Below, one piece after another: positions 22,001 to 32,690 of a DNA stretch of 64,000 nt. Source of the DNA: Emmonsiellopsis sp. PD_33 (taxonomy: Eukaryota > Ascomycota > Eurotiomycetes > Onygenales > Ajellomycetaceae); NCBI GenBank assembly GCA_032988165.1, contig JANTQF010000095.1:52611-116610 (forward strand), given 5' to 3'. The notes under the pieces were generated by a model. That model saw only the letters and a list, made by a program, of their open reading frames with translations. It searched no databases and was not told the origin of the DNA. The number at the start of each line of letters is the position of its first letter. Within the stretch, counting starts at the first letter, position 1. The position numbers and the translations under genes are program-made.

Positions 22001-22489
22001 TTCTCTGCGGGTTCCAGCCATCTTAAGACCGGTCATGAGGGATCGAATTTCTCGATTTGGCCTTCCTAGGATGTCCTTGACATCAGTCTTTCGCCGGAAG
22101 CCATCTGGGAATTGCCTGCCGAAATCATATCCAACCACGGCGTCGCTAATGATGACATCGCCGAGGAAAATTTGCTGATGGCTTGATGAGGATGGAGCCC
22201 CTCCGCAGATACCAACCACCAGTGCAAGCTGGATGCAAGAGTAGCTGATAGTCAGGAGGGAAGACACATTTGCTGCGCTTACTTTCCCCATTTCTGGCAT
22301 GCAGCACAGGACAATGTCATGTTTTCCTATTCTCCCAGTTGTATACAAGTTTGTATCCCCGGTTTGCTTTCCATAGATCATGCCGGATCGGTCATAGATT
22401 TCGTCGAAAAGAGCTTCCACAGCTTCAGCCTCCAGGGGAAGAGCGCAGATAATCGCAACCTTGAAACCATCTCGGCTTCTTGGGGGCAT
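19079..22489 (-). CDS. PNP-NB-ARC-TPR NLR-like protein, ~1,121 aa
   Basis: Two exons in the same frame (minus): 21474-22489 and 19079-21428, with a 45-nt intron (GTATAT...CTAAG). A 66-nt intron, 21415-21480, also keeps frame. The first exon encodes a purine-nucleoside-phosphorylase-type domain (FKVAIICALPLEAEAVEALF, LVVGICGG, GDVIISDAVVGYDFG, GFEMEAAGVWD). The second starts with PQFVGR, then an NB-ARC ATPase: P-loop GLGGVGKT (~388-395), Walker B WLLIFDNADD, sensor MIFTSRN, LPLAIAQAAAYI and the MHD-like LHRLV. It ends in a TPR/kinesin-light-chain-like solenoid of five almost identical 42-residue units plus diverged flanking ones, and a polar tail. This is a standard fungal NLR layout; relatives act in allorecognition or immunity-like cell death. 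Which ligand it senses is unknown. The 3' end may be eroded, because the frame stays open for 99 codons past the stop. Confidence 0.88.
19406..20035 (-). repeat. Five 126-bp tandem TPR-encoding units
   Basis: Five consecutive 126-bp units, each encoding a 42-residue repeat that starts GQWKKAEELGIQ and contains HPDTL. The first four begin at 20035, 19909, 19783 and 19657 on the minus strand, the fifth at 19531. They differ at only a handful of residues (for example LEIRKQVLG, LDASKQILG, LETRKQVLG), which implies recent duplication or gene conversion. Confidence 0.92.
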
Positions 22490-25400
22490 CCCGATCGGTT
22501 ATTGTAGGGTCGTCGGTAGATTTTTGGATATTTGGGCCTTTCGTCAACCGCAAAGGGGATGGAATTAAGGGTTTAACATGATAAAAAGACAGGAGAGCCC
22601 ATGGGCGCAAGAAGTCAGAGGCGGGGTAACCGGTTGACAATGCCCATCCGCACGGCTGGCTGGCATGCACTTCCAGCCAATCGTCGCTGGCATGGGTATC
22701 AATGCACTGCAACATGACCAATATATAGGATAACTATTTTTAGAAATTCATTTATTTTGAACGTATCACAGAGAGGCTGAGTTTTTGAGACTGCAGGCGG
22801 GCTTCATGGCATTCCGAGAGTGGACAACCCAGGGTCCTTCGAGTGTATCCTAGAGGCGATGGCCAAGTGAGGTTGGGTGTGAATCTCGATGGAGTTGACA
22901 AGCGCGGCTCTTTATTGGCGCGAAGGAACAGTGGACCTCAGGGGGAACTGGGTCACGTGCGCGAGAACCCGAATAGGGGTCAAGCAATAGGGGGCTGCAT
23001 TTCATATGGGTGAGATTAATTAGTACTTTTGAAGATACGTATATACATATACGATTATTTGTTTCTATTGATTCTTGGTTGAGGCCAGTAAACCAGCTCT
23101 CCTCTAGTAGCATTGGGTTGGCTTTTGGTTCTGCTGAGATACCTGCATTCTTATATGAAATCTAAACCTGCAACAGCGCCTCAAAAAACCTCCTTGCGCA
23201 AATTATAACTATTCTTTCAAGGAAAAACATTGAGGAGCAAGATCAGATATAACTCAAAAAAAAAAAAAACGCAACCCGGGAGGACTGGAAGGTAGGCTGG
23301 CCTAATACCACTGATTAGAGAAAGTTCTTTCAGGGGTAACTCGTGATCTTTCAAGAAGCTTGACATCCTGCTCTAAGTATTCCAAAAAAAGACACCATTA
23401 TAAGAAAATTAAGATTAAGGGGTTTGCTGGGCTTCTGTGTATTCTCTATATCTCTTTCTTCAATAGCCCATGGATCCTCCTTGATGTAATACCCTATGAA
23501 GTGAAGGAGTTAGTTCCAAATAGTTGATTCTAAGATCTGATACTCATAAACTCTACAGGAAAGAGAGAGTTCTGCCCTCGGGATCCAGACCATATAATCT
23601 GTGATTGGCCTAGTGTGGGGCTTTCAGGAGTTAACATCTCCTCCTTGTTTATCTGCCGCATATATAGGAGCTTGAAGATGGCCTGTGTGTCAGCTTTACA
23701 ATACGTGTTCCCTGTAAAACTAATTAAACAGGACACTCCGGGGACCGGGGCATTTTTCTCAATTTCCATGAAGCCAGAGACAAACTTACGGCACTCCTAT
23801 TTGGCCATATGCAGCCACCTGCCTCTCAGTTCAACCCCCCCCCCCCCCCTGCCTTCTCCCTTATGACATATTATGATATTCCACTCCTGCTGAATTTCAC
23901 TCACAGAGGAATAGCTGGAATCTGCGTAATCCGCAGTAGGTCGTCCAAAAACATGAATGTTGGGTCCAACATATCGGTCTCTAGGGCATGGCTTGCTTGC
24001 TGGTTAGATGTTGCAGTATGAGAAAAGACAGAGGCCGTCAGCGCTGGATATTCTCTATACAGAAATTAGAACATGTCTTCATAAGAGATGACTAAACCTA
24101 GGTAACAGCTACAGTTCGCGTTGACTACATTGGCAAAGGGATACTTCCGTAATTACTCCTGTACAGCAATGTGTTCTGATAGCATTGATTGAAAAAAGCA
24201 AAGCAAGAGACATTCTGGTTGGGTAAATAAATACATTAATCTCGTAGATAATTGAACCCCCTATTAGCAGAGAAGGATTCGAGGGAATTAGTACAATGTT
24301 AATTATAAAAAGGAATTTGTTCATTAATCAATGATTCAGCGTGGCACGGTACAATTCAAAGATTAGATACAAGAGGATTACTATTCAGTAACCCGGGTGT
24401 ATATAAGGAGAAAACTTCCTTTTACTCTTTTCTTTCAAACAAGCCTCTAGTAACTACGGAATCGTTACTATTCTTTGAGACCGTCCTTCAACTACCCACT
24501 TGATCAATCGAAGCAAGTTAATGCATCCCCAACCCTTTGCCTGGGCATTGACCCCCACTCCCGTCTCCCTCGCCACAGTGTAGCTTGACACGCATGATAT
24601 CAGCGGAGAAGCTCATAAGTACATGAGGGCATACATATATTTCGATCCAATAACCAAGAATTTGATCAAACGACAGGTTTTGCTGATTTCATATCAAATA
24701 AACAATAGTTGCATAGATCAACGACCCCTGCTCTACTCCAGCAGCAGACCGAATTGCATTGACAGGAGAGAACTTCTGCAAGTACCCGTTGAGCATCACC
24801 AACCATGGCAGCTACCAGGCGGCTGGCTGTGGAGAGCCGCTGTGGCTCGTGAACCATCCGTCGAGGAGCTTCCTTTCGAATTGCGAGGAACGCACGGAGA
24901 AACTGCGGTGTGACATGACTCAGAAGTACTAGTATAAGTGTATAGATTAGTAGGGACTTTCTAGGAGAGATATCGGGTCAGCGGGCAATGACGATCGGGA
25001 ATGCTGATGTTGTTGATAGTCAGTTGATTCTTCTCGGGTGTTTGTGTTCTGTAAGGTGATCTTACAGATAGAAAGTGGCCTCTACAAGTAGTTATTCCAT
25101 GGACTTATTCTGATTAAATCCAAGCCAGAGCTTGCAATGCCTAGTAGGGGAGATAGATAGGACGGCTGTACGCAAAAGAGCTACCGGTCGACCTGAAGTA
25201 AATATATGGATACAGATATATCCTTTCTTTGAAGGCAATTTTCTGCAGTAGTTCTTCTATTCGGTCCAGAATGTCACGGCCCAGCGTTTGCCCCCGCCGG
25301 CTAAGATCGGGTGGCTGAGTGTGGGGAAGAAGCCTTGTATTTTTAGCTCGGGCTGGGCATCGATCCCATTCGAGACTTGGCAGGCGATTTGCTTTTTCCT

Positions 25401-26034
25401 GACCCAGAATCCAGGCATGATGCTCCCCCTTCTTTTGCGTCTTGACACGACTGACAGGCTGACACGGGCGGGCCGTTGGGCGGGTTTCGTAGATGTCAAC
25501 CATGGGAAGACAGGACTTTGAGCATGAGACCAGAGAGGGTGACTGGTGGTGATAGAACTGTGATAATGTATTAGCTGGTGGTTGCAATCGCTGTGGGAGC
25601 AGGACACACTCAGCGCAGGGAAAGCGGCACTCATGGGGCTCTGTCTCTCCAATGCGGCTGCCATCATGATCCTCTGTATCTCCAAGTTCTCCTTCTCCCC
25701 CTCTCGCTGTGTGTGTTATGGCATCCATCCACTGTTCAGAACTTGAATAAACGCGGCTGGGATAGGCTGGCTGCTCTCGTCCTGGCCTGCTGGCTGACTG
25801 TTCCACATGACCTCATCGCTTGGCTGCCCCGGCTTGACCCAACCTCATCCCATCCAGCCCCGCGACATGATACTCCGCCCGTCTTCTTATTCTTAGACAG
25901 CTCCCTCTCTCGAGCATCCGGTCTTGAGAGATATCCCCTCCTCTTCTTTCTTCGTTTGTCTGCCTGTATCTCTTCCTTTGATCCCCCCTCTGTCTCCCTC
26001 TGTGATCTGCTGTTTCCTGGTGAAGCTAGCAACC
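22490..26034. other. 3.5 kb AT-rich spacer, no intact gene
   Basis: No frame carries recognisable family motifs. It includes a 14-base C run near 23830, an A run near 23260, a TATA-like element near 24400 followed by a CT-rich leader but no clear ORF, and the CT-rich upstream region of the glutaminase gene (25900-26030). CACGTG also occurs at 22954, within the same GGTCACGTGC decamer seen upstream of BBP. Confidence 0.5.
24400..24407 (+). promoter_or_regulatory. Orphan TATA box
   Basis: TATATAAG followed ~15-30 bp later by a CT-rich leader (CTTTTCTTTC). This is a good core-promoter layout, but only a 20-codon frame (ATG near 24522) follows. It may drive an unrecognised small gene, a non-coding RNA, or nothing. 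Confidence 0.25.
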
Positions 26035-28914
26035 ATGCAATGGATACTTGCTCTGTGCATCGGGGCGGTATTCCACTCCATCGCCAATGCATCTCGACTC
26101 ACCCCGCCAGTCCTCCCTCTGATCGTTAGGAACCCCTATCTGAGCGCCTGGCTGGCCAATGCTAGAGACGATCCATGGACGAAATGGCCCATGTTCTGGA
26201 CCGGCGAGTCCATTGGGCTCTCGCTTATGGCTACTGTTCCAGACACCGGCCATGTATATCCGCTGCTGGGCCGTCCGCAGGATTCGTTGGCCCCAGTTAC
26301 GGCTAAGTCTGGGTATTTGCAGTTCTTACTCTTCTGATTTCATCACGATGGTGTCAGTGAGTTTTGTGGCTAACGGAGACGGATATTCTATAGGTATAAC
26401 ATCTCATATCCAACCTATCTAGGCGCCAAATATGACGCCTCCACCACCAATCTAAGTTACTCAATTGCCCCTCCTGAATCGTCAAAGGAAAAGGAACCGC
26501 TGTACATTACCCTTTCGTTCCTATCTCCAATCACACCTACTTCCACCCTTCGCCAGTCCATTCCTGCTGGGTATGTGACCGTGTATGTCAAGGGGAATAT
26601 GAATGTGAATGTCTATATGGACATGAATGGCCAATGGGCTAGCGGACATCGGGAGACTAAAATTGTCTGGAGCTTCGACCATATAGTCTCTCCAGATGGG
26701 AAAAGTCGCCTCAAAAAATGGGAGGTTAAGCGGGAGACAGAGTTGCTATACACAGAGCATCGCGACCGGTCTGAATGGGGTTCTCTCCAAATTGTCGCCC
26801 CTGAGGTAGGAAACCGTCATTACCATAGACACATTCCGCGACATCATTGTTGTGCTAACTGAACAATATAGGACGTCCGATATGAATCTGGAGTGTCTGG
26901 GCTTCTTCGTAAGAGGTTTGCGAGAACTGGTACCTTACAGAATGTAAACGATGGACTTTTCCGGTCAATTATGGACGAGGAACCGGTCTTTGCATTTGCA
27001 AAGTCTTTTGCTCTCAATGACACAGATGATACCGACAGCAACAATAGCGTCGTCGAGGATAGCATCACCTTTACCATTGCGCATATCCAGGACCCTGTTG
27101 TTCAATTCGCTGCCGCCCGTGGCTTGACAATGATGAAACCTCTCTGGGATTCCTGGTTTAAGGATGTAAACAGCCTCCTTACCTTCCATTATTTCGATTT
27201 CGCAAATGCCTCCGCTTTAGCCACAAGCTATTCCACTCAATTGGCAAAGGATGCATTCCTTTCAGGGGCTGAAGACTACGTGGATATTGTAGCTCTCTCG
27301 GCGAGACAGGTCCTAGGCGCCACTTCATTTTCAGGCACTGCTGAAAACCCGATCTTGTTCCTAAAGGAGATATCTTCGAATGGAAATTTCCAAACCATTG
27401 ACGTGATCTTCCCATCTTTCCCGTTCTTCTTGTATACCAATCCGCGGTGGCTTGCATACCTCTTGGAACCACTCATAGAACACATGTTGAGCGGCCAGTA
27501 TCCAAATACTTATGCTATGCACGACCTGGGCACGCATTTCCCCAACGCCACTGGGCACCCTGACGGAAAGGACGAATACATGCCTGTCGAGGAATGTGGC
27601 AACATACTAATCATGGGACTAGCTGTTGTTAACTCCCTCAGATATCCGGCGAAGACCGCGCTTTTGTCACCCCGAGACGATAACAAGGACGATCCGACTG
27701 TTGGCATATTCCCACTGACAGACCTTGAGACAAGTAACGGTATCGACAAAATCGACTCTCCCTGGGCAGTTGCTCCTGACGCAGACAACAAAGCTCGTAA
27801 ATGGGTTGAAAGGTCGTATAAGCTGTGGAAGCAGTGGACTGGGTACTTGGTCGAGTTTTCTTTACAGCCCGAGAATCAACGTAAGTCAACACTCTATCCG
27901 CGCTTAAATGTCTACATGCTAATTTTGTCTAGTATCTACGGATGATTTTGCTGGATGGCTGGCGCTCCAAACGAACCTTGCCCTCAAAGGAATCATTGGC
28001 ATAAATGCGATGAGTGAGCTTTCTGGACTTATTGGAAATAAGGAAGATGCTACTTACTACAAGGTTTGTACTACAATGGAATAAATAGAGGATGGTTCTA
28101 ACGCAATGTTTCCTTCTAGAACATTTCTGATACGTACGTGAAGAAATGGGAAGGATATGGTGTCTCACGAGACAAAACACACGCCAAACTTTCCTACGAC
28201 TGGTTCGGTTCTTGGACGACGCTCTACAATTTGTATGCAGATTCCCTTCTATGTTTCCATTTAGAGGATCCATCGTTAGGCGAAGACGGAGGTATCGACC
28301 GGGGCGATGGACAGAAGCCTCTTGATCCGCCCAATGATGGCGACGACGACGACGGTGGTGATGATGATGATGACGACGACGATGAGAGTGGATTTGTTCC
28401 CAAGCGTGTTTACAGACGGCAATCCAGATGGTATCATTATGTGCGCCAAAAGTATGGACTTCCCTTGGACAGCCGTCATCTCTACACAAAAACAGATTGG
28501 GAGTTCTTCGCCATGGCTGTCTCCAGCAAACAAGTCCGCACTGAGATACTCCAGTCAGTTGCCCTGTGGCTCAATGAAACTGTCACCGATCGCCCTTTCA
28601 CAGACCTCCATAACACAGAAGGAGATGGAGGCTTCCCTGGCCCTAACTTCTTCGCACGTCCTGTTATTGGAGGACATTTTGCCTTCCTCGCATTAGAGAG
28701 GGCATGTAATGGGAAAGCCATGGATGGGTTGGAATTCCTGAATGATGAAGTTTTGGAAGATGGATATCCCCCATGTGAGGGATACGATTGCCCTGTGGAT
28801 TTTGACGATGACGATGACGACGACCTTCTGCAGGGCAGGGACGGGCCGCAGTTTGCCATGGTAGCCCACCTCCCAAAAGAAGACGACAGCTGGGCCGGTC
28901 CTGCTATTGAATAG
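26035..28914 (+). CDS. gtaA: Secreted glutaminase A (GtaA-type), 874 aa
   Basis: Five exons: 26035-26312, 26394-26805, 26872-27880, 27933-28063, 28120-28914. A signal peptide (MQWILALCIGAVFHSIANA) precedes the family opening TPPVLPLIVRNPYLSAWLAN, then FWTGESIGLSLMATV, YPTYLGAKYD, and the large C-terminal six-hairpin-type domain with WLAYLLEPLIEHM, YAMHDLGTHFPNATGH, MPVEECGNILIM, DDFAGWLALQTNLALKGI, LSYDWFGSWTTLYNLYAD and TKTDWEFFAMA. These are the hallmarks of fungal glutaminase A (DUF4965/DUF5127-type), which hydrolyses extracellular L-glutamine to glutamate and ammonia. Several N-glycosylation sequons are visible. Odd points: about 55-60 extra residues around 655-715, including an eight-Asp run and a basic KRVYRRQSR patch, between two conserved segments; and a second seven-Asp run near the C terminus. 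The protein is therefore longer than the ~690 residues usual for GtaA. Confidence 0.9.
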
Positions 28915-30385
28915 ATTAGGTATTATTACTGAGGGCCTTAGTTGGTTAAATCCTCATCATTGGCGCTCTTATTGTTTTTCTTTTTGGGTTCTCCGAGGGA
29001 TAGTGTTTTTCTTTGGATTTCGATTACCTCCCTAGACCGGAAGTCTTTTGCTGTCGGCATTTTACGATTTCTGCGTATCCTTGCCGTTGGGTAGAGCAAC
29101 TGCCCGCATTGTATCTTGTCTGCACGGCCATTGCATTTGGTTTACGCACCATCCATGCACATTATTTATCTTTATTGGCTATCATTATCACCATGCGGCT
29201 TGGAAAGAACTATCTTTACAGTTTCTGTCTTTCGTTCAAATTAACATTCTTTTCATTCTTTTCGGATAGGTCGTGCTGGATTGGAACGAGTTTAACCCTT
29301 TTCCGTCCATACACATTTCTACGACGATTCAGGGGGCTTTAACGTACGAATGTACATACAGCCTTAATCTCGACTCGAGCGAGGCCCCTTTTTCGAAAGG
29401 CTTCATTCGTTTATCTATCTTTCGGATCGGGATTGGGATTGGGATTGGGACTGGGAATTGCAAAGATGCATATTTTATTCTTATCCAGATGGGTGCGGGT
29501 GCCGACCTCCATCCACCCTGACCCTTTGTTTAGACTACCCATCACCCTCCCTATTTCATGATATAGTATATAGCACACCGTACCGAGAACGCACCGCGAA
29601 GATTATCAATATATATACATAACTTATCTAACCTAGCCCACGTACGTGGCCAGCGTGTGGGATCTAGGTGGTGGAGGTTCGAAATGGGGGTGGGTGGGAA
29701 GACTAGAGATATAAGTACAAATTCAAGCACATGGATCTGATATCTGCATATCCGCCCCTTTCTTGCCCTATTCCTGGAATAAAAATAAATAAATTGCATA
29801 GATGATAGATTAGATGTAAATAACATTTCTACATATATAGCCTGCCTGCCCTGCCCTGCCCTGCCTTGCTTTACATGCCTTTGTCAACCTGGATCAATAT
29901 CACCGTAACCATAACGTGGGAGAATAGGAGATGTTAGAAGAAAGAAAAAGAAAGTGAGAATTAAAAAGTCACATCTATGATAAGAATTTGCTGTTTAACC
30001 GATTTTTTTCACTTCACTAGTTTTTTGAATTTTTTGGGTAGAAAAACAGGAGATACTAAGCATTATTTAACCATAATAATAAACAATAGGAAAAGAAAAG
30101 AAAAAAAGAAAAAAGAAAAAATTTTCCTCCAAGTTTGCTTGTTTTAAATTAAAATGTTTCTCATAAGGCCGCAGCACAGATTGGGTTAACGTTGACGTTA
30201 ATCAGGTACAAAAAAAAGGGGGCTGGAGGAGGAGGAGGAGGGAAAGGGTGATGTTGTTGTCTCATTTGGGTACAAGTGGATTAGACAAACAAGGGCAGTT
30301 TTACATTGTTTTTAATTTTTGTCAAATGCCGGGAATGGGGTGGCATGCATGCATACACATGGGATACATAAAAAGGGTTATGAAC
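28915..30385. other. Convergent 3' spacer
   Basis: Between the convergent glutaminase and Stm1-like genes. Contains a GGGATT hexamer array (29425-29457), a CCTGC pentamer run near 29845-29870, and A/T-rich 3'-end sequence. No gene seen. Confidence 0.6.
29425..29457. repeat. GGGATT hexanucleotide array
   Basis: About five tandem copies of GGGATT with one variant, downstream of the glutaminase gene. Not the TTAGGG telomere unit of filamentous fungi. Confidence 0.75.
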
Positions 30386-31830
30386 CTATTTGCCACCAAG
30401 GGCGGGGAAGTTCTTCTCGTCGACGCTGACGCTGGGGCCGGCGGCGGGAGCGCCGCGGGGTGCACCACGGGGGGCACCACGGGGGGCACCGCGGAATCCA
30501 CCCTCGCCGCGACCACCACGGCCACCGCGTCCGCGCTCGCCGCCACGTCCGCCACGACCACCACGGGGTCCCTCGCCGCGGCCACGGGGCTGCTCGACGA
30601 AGCGCATGTCGACCTCGACGAACGCCTTCTCCTTGCGGGCGCGCTCGCGTCTGGCCTTCTCCTCCTTGCCCTGGATGTAGGCGGTCTCCTCCTCGTTACG
30701 CTTGAGCTCCTTGGCGGCAGCCCACTTCTTGTCCAGCTTGACGCCTTCGTTGGGCTTGCGGGCCTCCTTGACGCCCAGGTCCTCGCGGCGCTGCTCGGCC
30801 TGCTCGGCCACCCACTCAGCGTAGGACTTGCTCTTGTCTTCTGGCTCAGCCTCGGCCTCGACGGCGTTGCCCTCGGCACCAGCTTCCTTCTCTTCGGTCT
30901 GAGCGATGGCTTCACCGGCCTGCTCGTCCTTCAGGGCGAGGTCGCCGGACTTGGAGCCCCAGCCCTGGTCGGCTTGCTTGACACTCTCACTATATATAAA
31001 ACCAGCACATGTCAACGATTCGTGGTTTCCCTTGGTTTGGTTTTTCCTCGTTCGATTGAGAGGGGGGGGAGGGTGCAGAGGATAGCTTACGTCCTGTCTT
31101 GGCGGTTGCCGCGGTCGCCACGGAGGAGATTTCCGCGAGCGTCACGGTTCTTCACAACGCCGGTTGGGACATTGCGTGGGTTTGGCTCGACAGGCTTGCC
31201 ACGGTTGGCCTGGGCACCGGCTTCTCTGTCACGGAATGCTGGACAAAGAGTTAGAACGGTTACGCAGAAACAAGGTCAAAGATATATCAATTACCTTGCT
31301 CGTTGCCAGCAAATCGGCCTCCACGGCCACCACGGGCACCACCGCGCGTTGGGGCAGCAGTGCTGGCACGGGGTTCGGCTGGGCCATCACGCTTTCCATA
31401 TCGGGGAGCGGTCTTGTCTACAGGTAATCTGCCGGGGAGTACTGGCTCGTCGTCCTCGATGGTATTACCTGCATTGGCATCAAAAACTCCATGTTAGAAC
31501 ATCCATACAGACATATAATATAGTATCTGTGGTATAGAAACCATAGAACGCGGAAGAAAATAGAGGGTGGAAGGAAAATGACGCATCGCATACCAAGAGC
31601 ATCCGTAGTAGCGAGAACATCGTACGGGTTCTATTTGTGGCGAAAACAAAACAAAAACAGATATCAGATTAGCAAGCCCATTCCAAACATACGTGTCGCA
31701 ATTGCGCAGCTACGCGATCGAATCGAACGCGGGCAGCACCAATTGGCCCATCCCCCTCATACACACTGGGGGATGGGAAAGGGGGAGCAGAGAGGGCGCT
31801 CTGTCGTACCTTGAAGTCGACGCCCGACAT
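30386..31830 (-). CDS. stm1: Stm1/HABP4-like ribosome-associated protein, 327 aa
   Basis: Five exons (minus): 31810-31830, 31594-31630, 31295-31468, 31091-31238 and 30386-30989. The first two are only 21 and 37 nt. The start MSGVDFKNPYDVLA matches the Stm1 N-terminal region. Then come RGG-type Arg/Gly stretches (GGARGGRGGRF), an HABP4/PAI-RBP1-type core (WGSKSGDLALKDEQAGEAI, KSYAEWVAEQAEQRR), a Lys/Glu-rich helix, and a C-terminal RGG region with a GAPR repeat ending FPALGGK. Yeast Stm1 clamps mRNA-free 80S ribosomes and supports translation recovery after stress; the same role here is inference from family. The high-GC RGG region creates a long spurious ORF on the plus strand. The gene name is by homology and could equally follow the SERBP1/HABP4 convention. 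Confidence 0.88.
30450..30494 (-). repeat. 12-bp tandem repeat encoding GAPR
   Basis: Roughly four copies of a 12-bp unit encode GAPRGAPRGAPRGAP near the C terminus of the Stm1-like protein. This is a likely length-variable site inside the RGG tail. Confidence 0.8.
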
Positions 31831-32690
31831 GACGCCTGGCTTTGTGGAAGGGCCTTCCTTGGAAGGCTTTCTGTTATTGCAACAATTCGGTGTGGCGGGA
31901 TTGAGGGGCCGGACAGCGTCGGGCAGAAGTCCTAGGGCGATAGGAATTCGGCCGGGGTGGGGAGAATGGGGATGGGGGGATGGGATGTTGTCGTTGAGCT
32001 GGGCTGGGGGCGGCGAGGTTGAAGTCGGCGGCGATGTTGAGGTGGAAGTTTCTGCTAAGCGAAGTTTGGCAGCCCGGAAGCGCGGTCGGCCCGGCGGCTT
32101 AGGGCTTAGGGTAAACAAAACCAACTTCGGCGACAACAGCGACAACGACGACAACGACAACAACGGCGGCGAGAGAGGGCCGGATGCGCTGTTTACGAGA
32201 TGGGATTATGCGGGATCGTTGTGCGGAATTCTGTTTACGCTGGCATTCACTTCCATATATGCAACGCCGCCTTTCATGCGCCCTGGCTACGTACAAAACA
32301 AGCACAACCCAGGAGTGACGATTTCAAAAAATTTCCAGCCTCCCAAACCCGGCAAACAGACAAAAACGGGCAGAAACCCCCCGATAAAGAATAACAGGAG
32401 CACTCGGAAATGGCCCCCGGGTACAAAAGTGGTATCAAAATCAACAGTAAACTCGCAAAAAACGCCCTGCAATGCCTTCGTAAACTTTTGCCTGTCATGC
32501 CCGGCCCCCCGCCAATTTTTTTGATGTAGAATATAAATTTATCCCATATATATCAAGAAAGAACGTACCAGTCCGAAACTGTCAAAATTTTCCTTTGGTT
32601 TATCTTCTTTTCCCCCTCCCTCGGCTAAACCAAAAATGCACTGTCGCTGAACAGGGTCTGAAACGTCGGACAGATAAAGATGCGATATTA
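31831..32690. other. Stm1-like promoter and bZIP 3' flank
   Basis: 860 bp between two minus-strand genes. A GACAACGACAACGAC-type repeat lies at 32128-32165. A plus-strand frame across it (31811-32524) lacks family features and is judged spurious. Confidence 0.55.

Noticed and set aside
21473..22489. PNP and NB-ARC halves as two separate genes
   Set aside because: Same frame, 24 nt between the PNP stop and the next ORF, valid introns joining them, and the PNP-NB-ARC-TPR fusion is a known fungal layout. A separate PNP product remains possible by intron retention.
23530..23769. 79-codon minus frame as a transposon remnant
   Set aside because: No integrase, reverse transcriptase or transposase motif and no terminal repeats could be seen.
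25141..25806. 221-codon minus-strand frame upstream of glutaminase
   Set aside because: Composition looks random, no domain is recognisable, and the frame lies in the glutaminase promoter region.
29425..29457. GGGATT repeats as interstitial telomere
   Set aside because: Filamentous ascomycete telomeres are TTAGGG; this unit differs and the array is only about five copies in a 3' flank.
30248..31537. 429-codon plus-strand frame over the Stm1-like gene
   Set aside because: It is the antisense of GC-rich RGG-coding exons and introns. The spliced minus-strand gene has recognisable family features; this frame has none.
31811..32524. 237-codon plus-strand frame
   Set aside because: It overlaps the Stm1-like first exon antisense, has no family features, and its middle is an AAC/GAC repeat.
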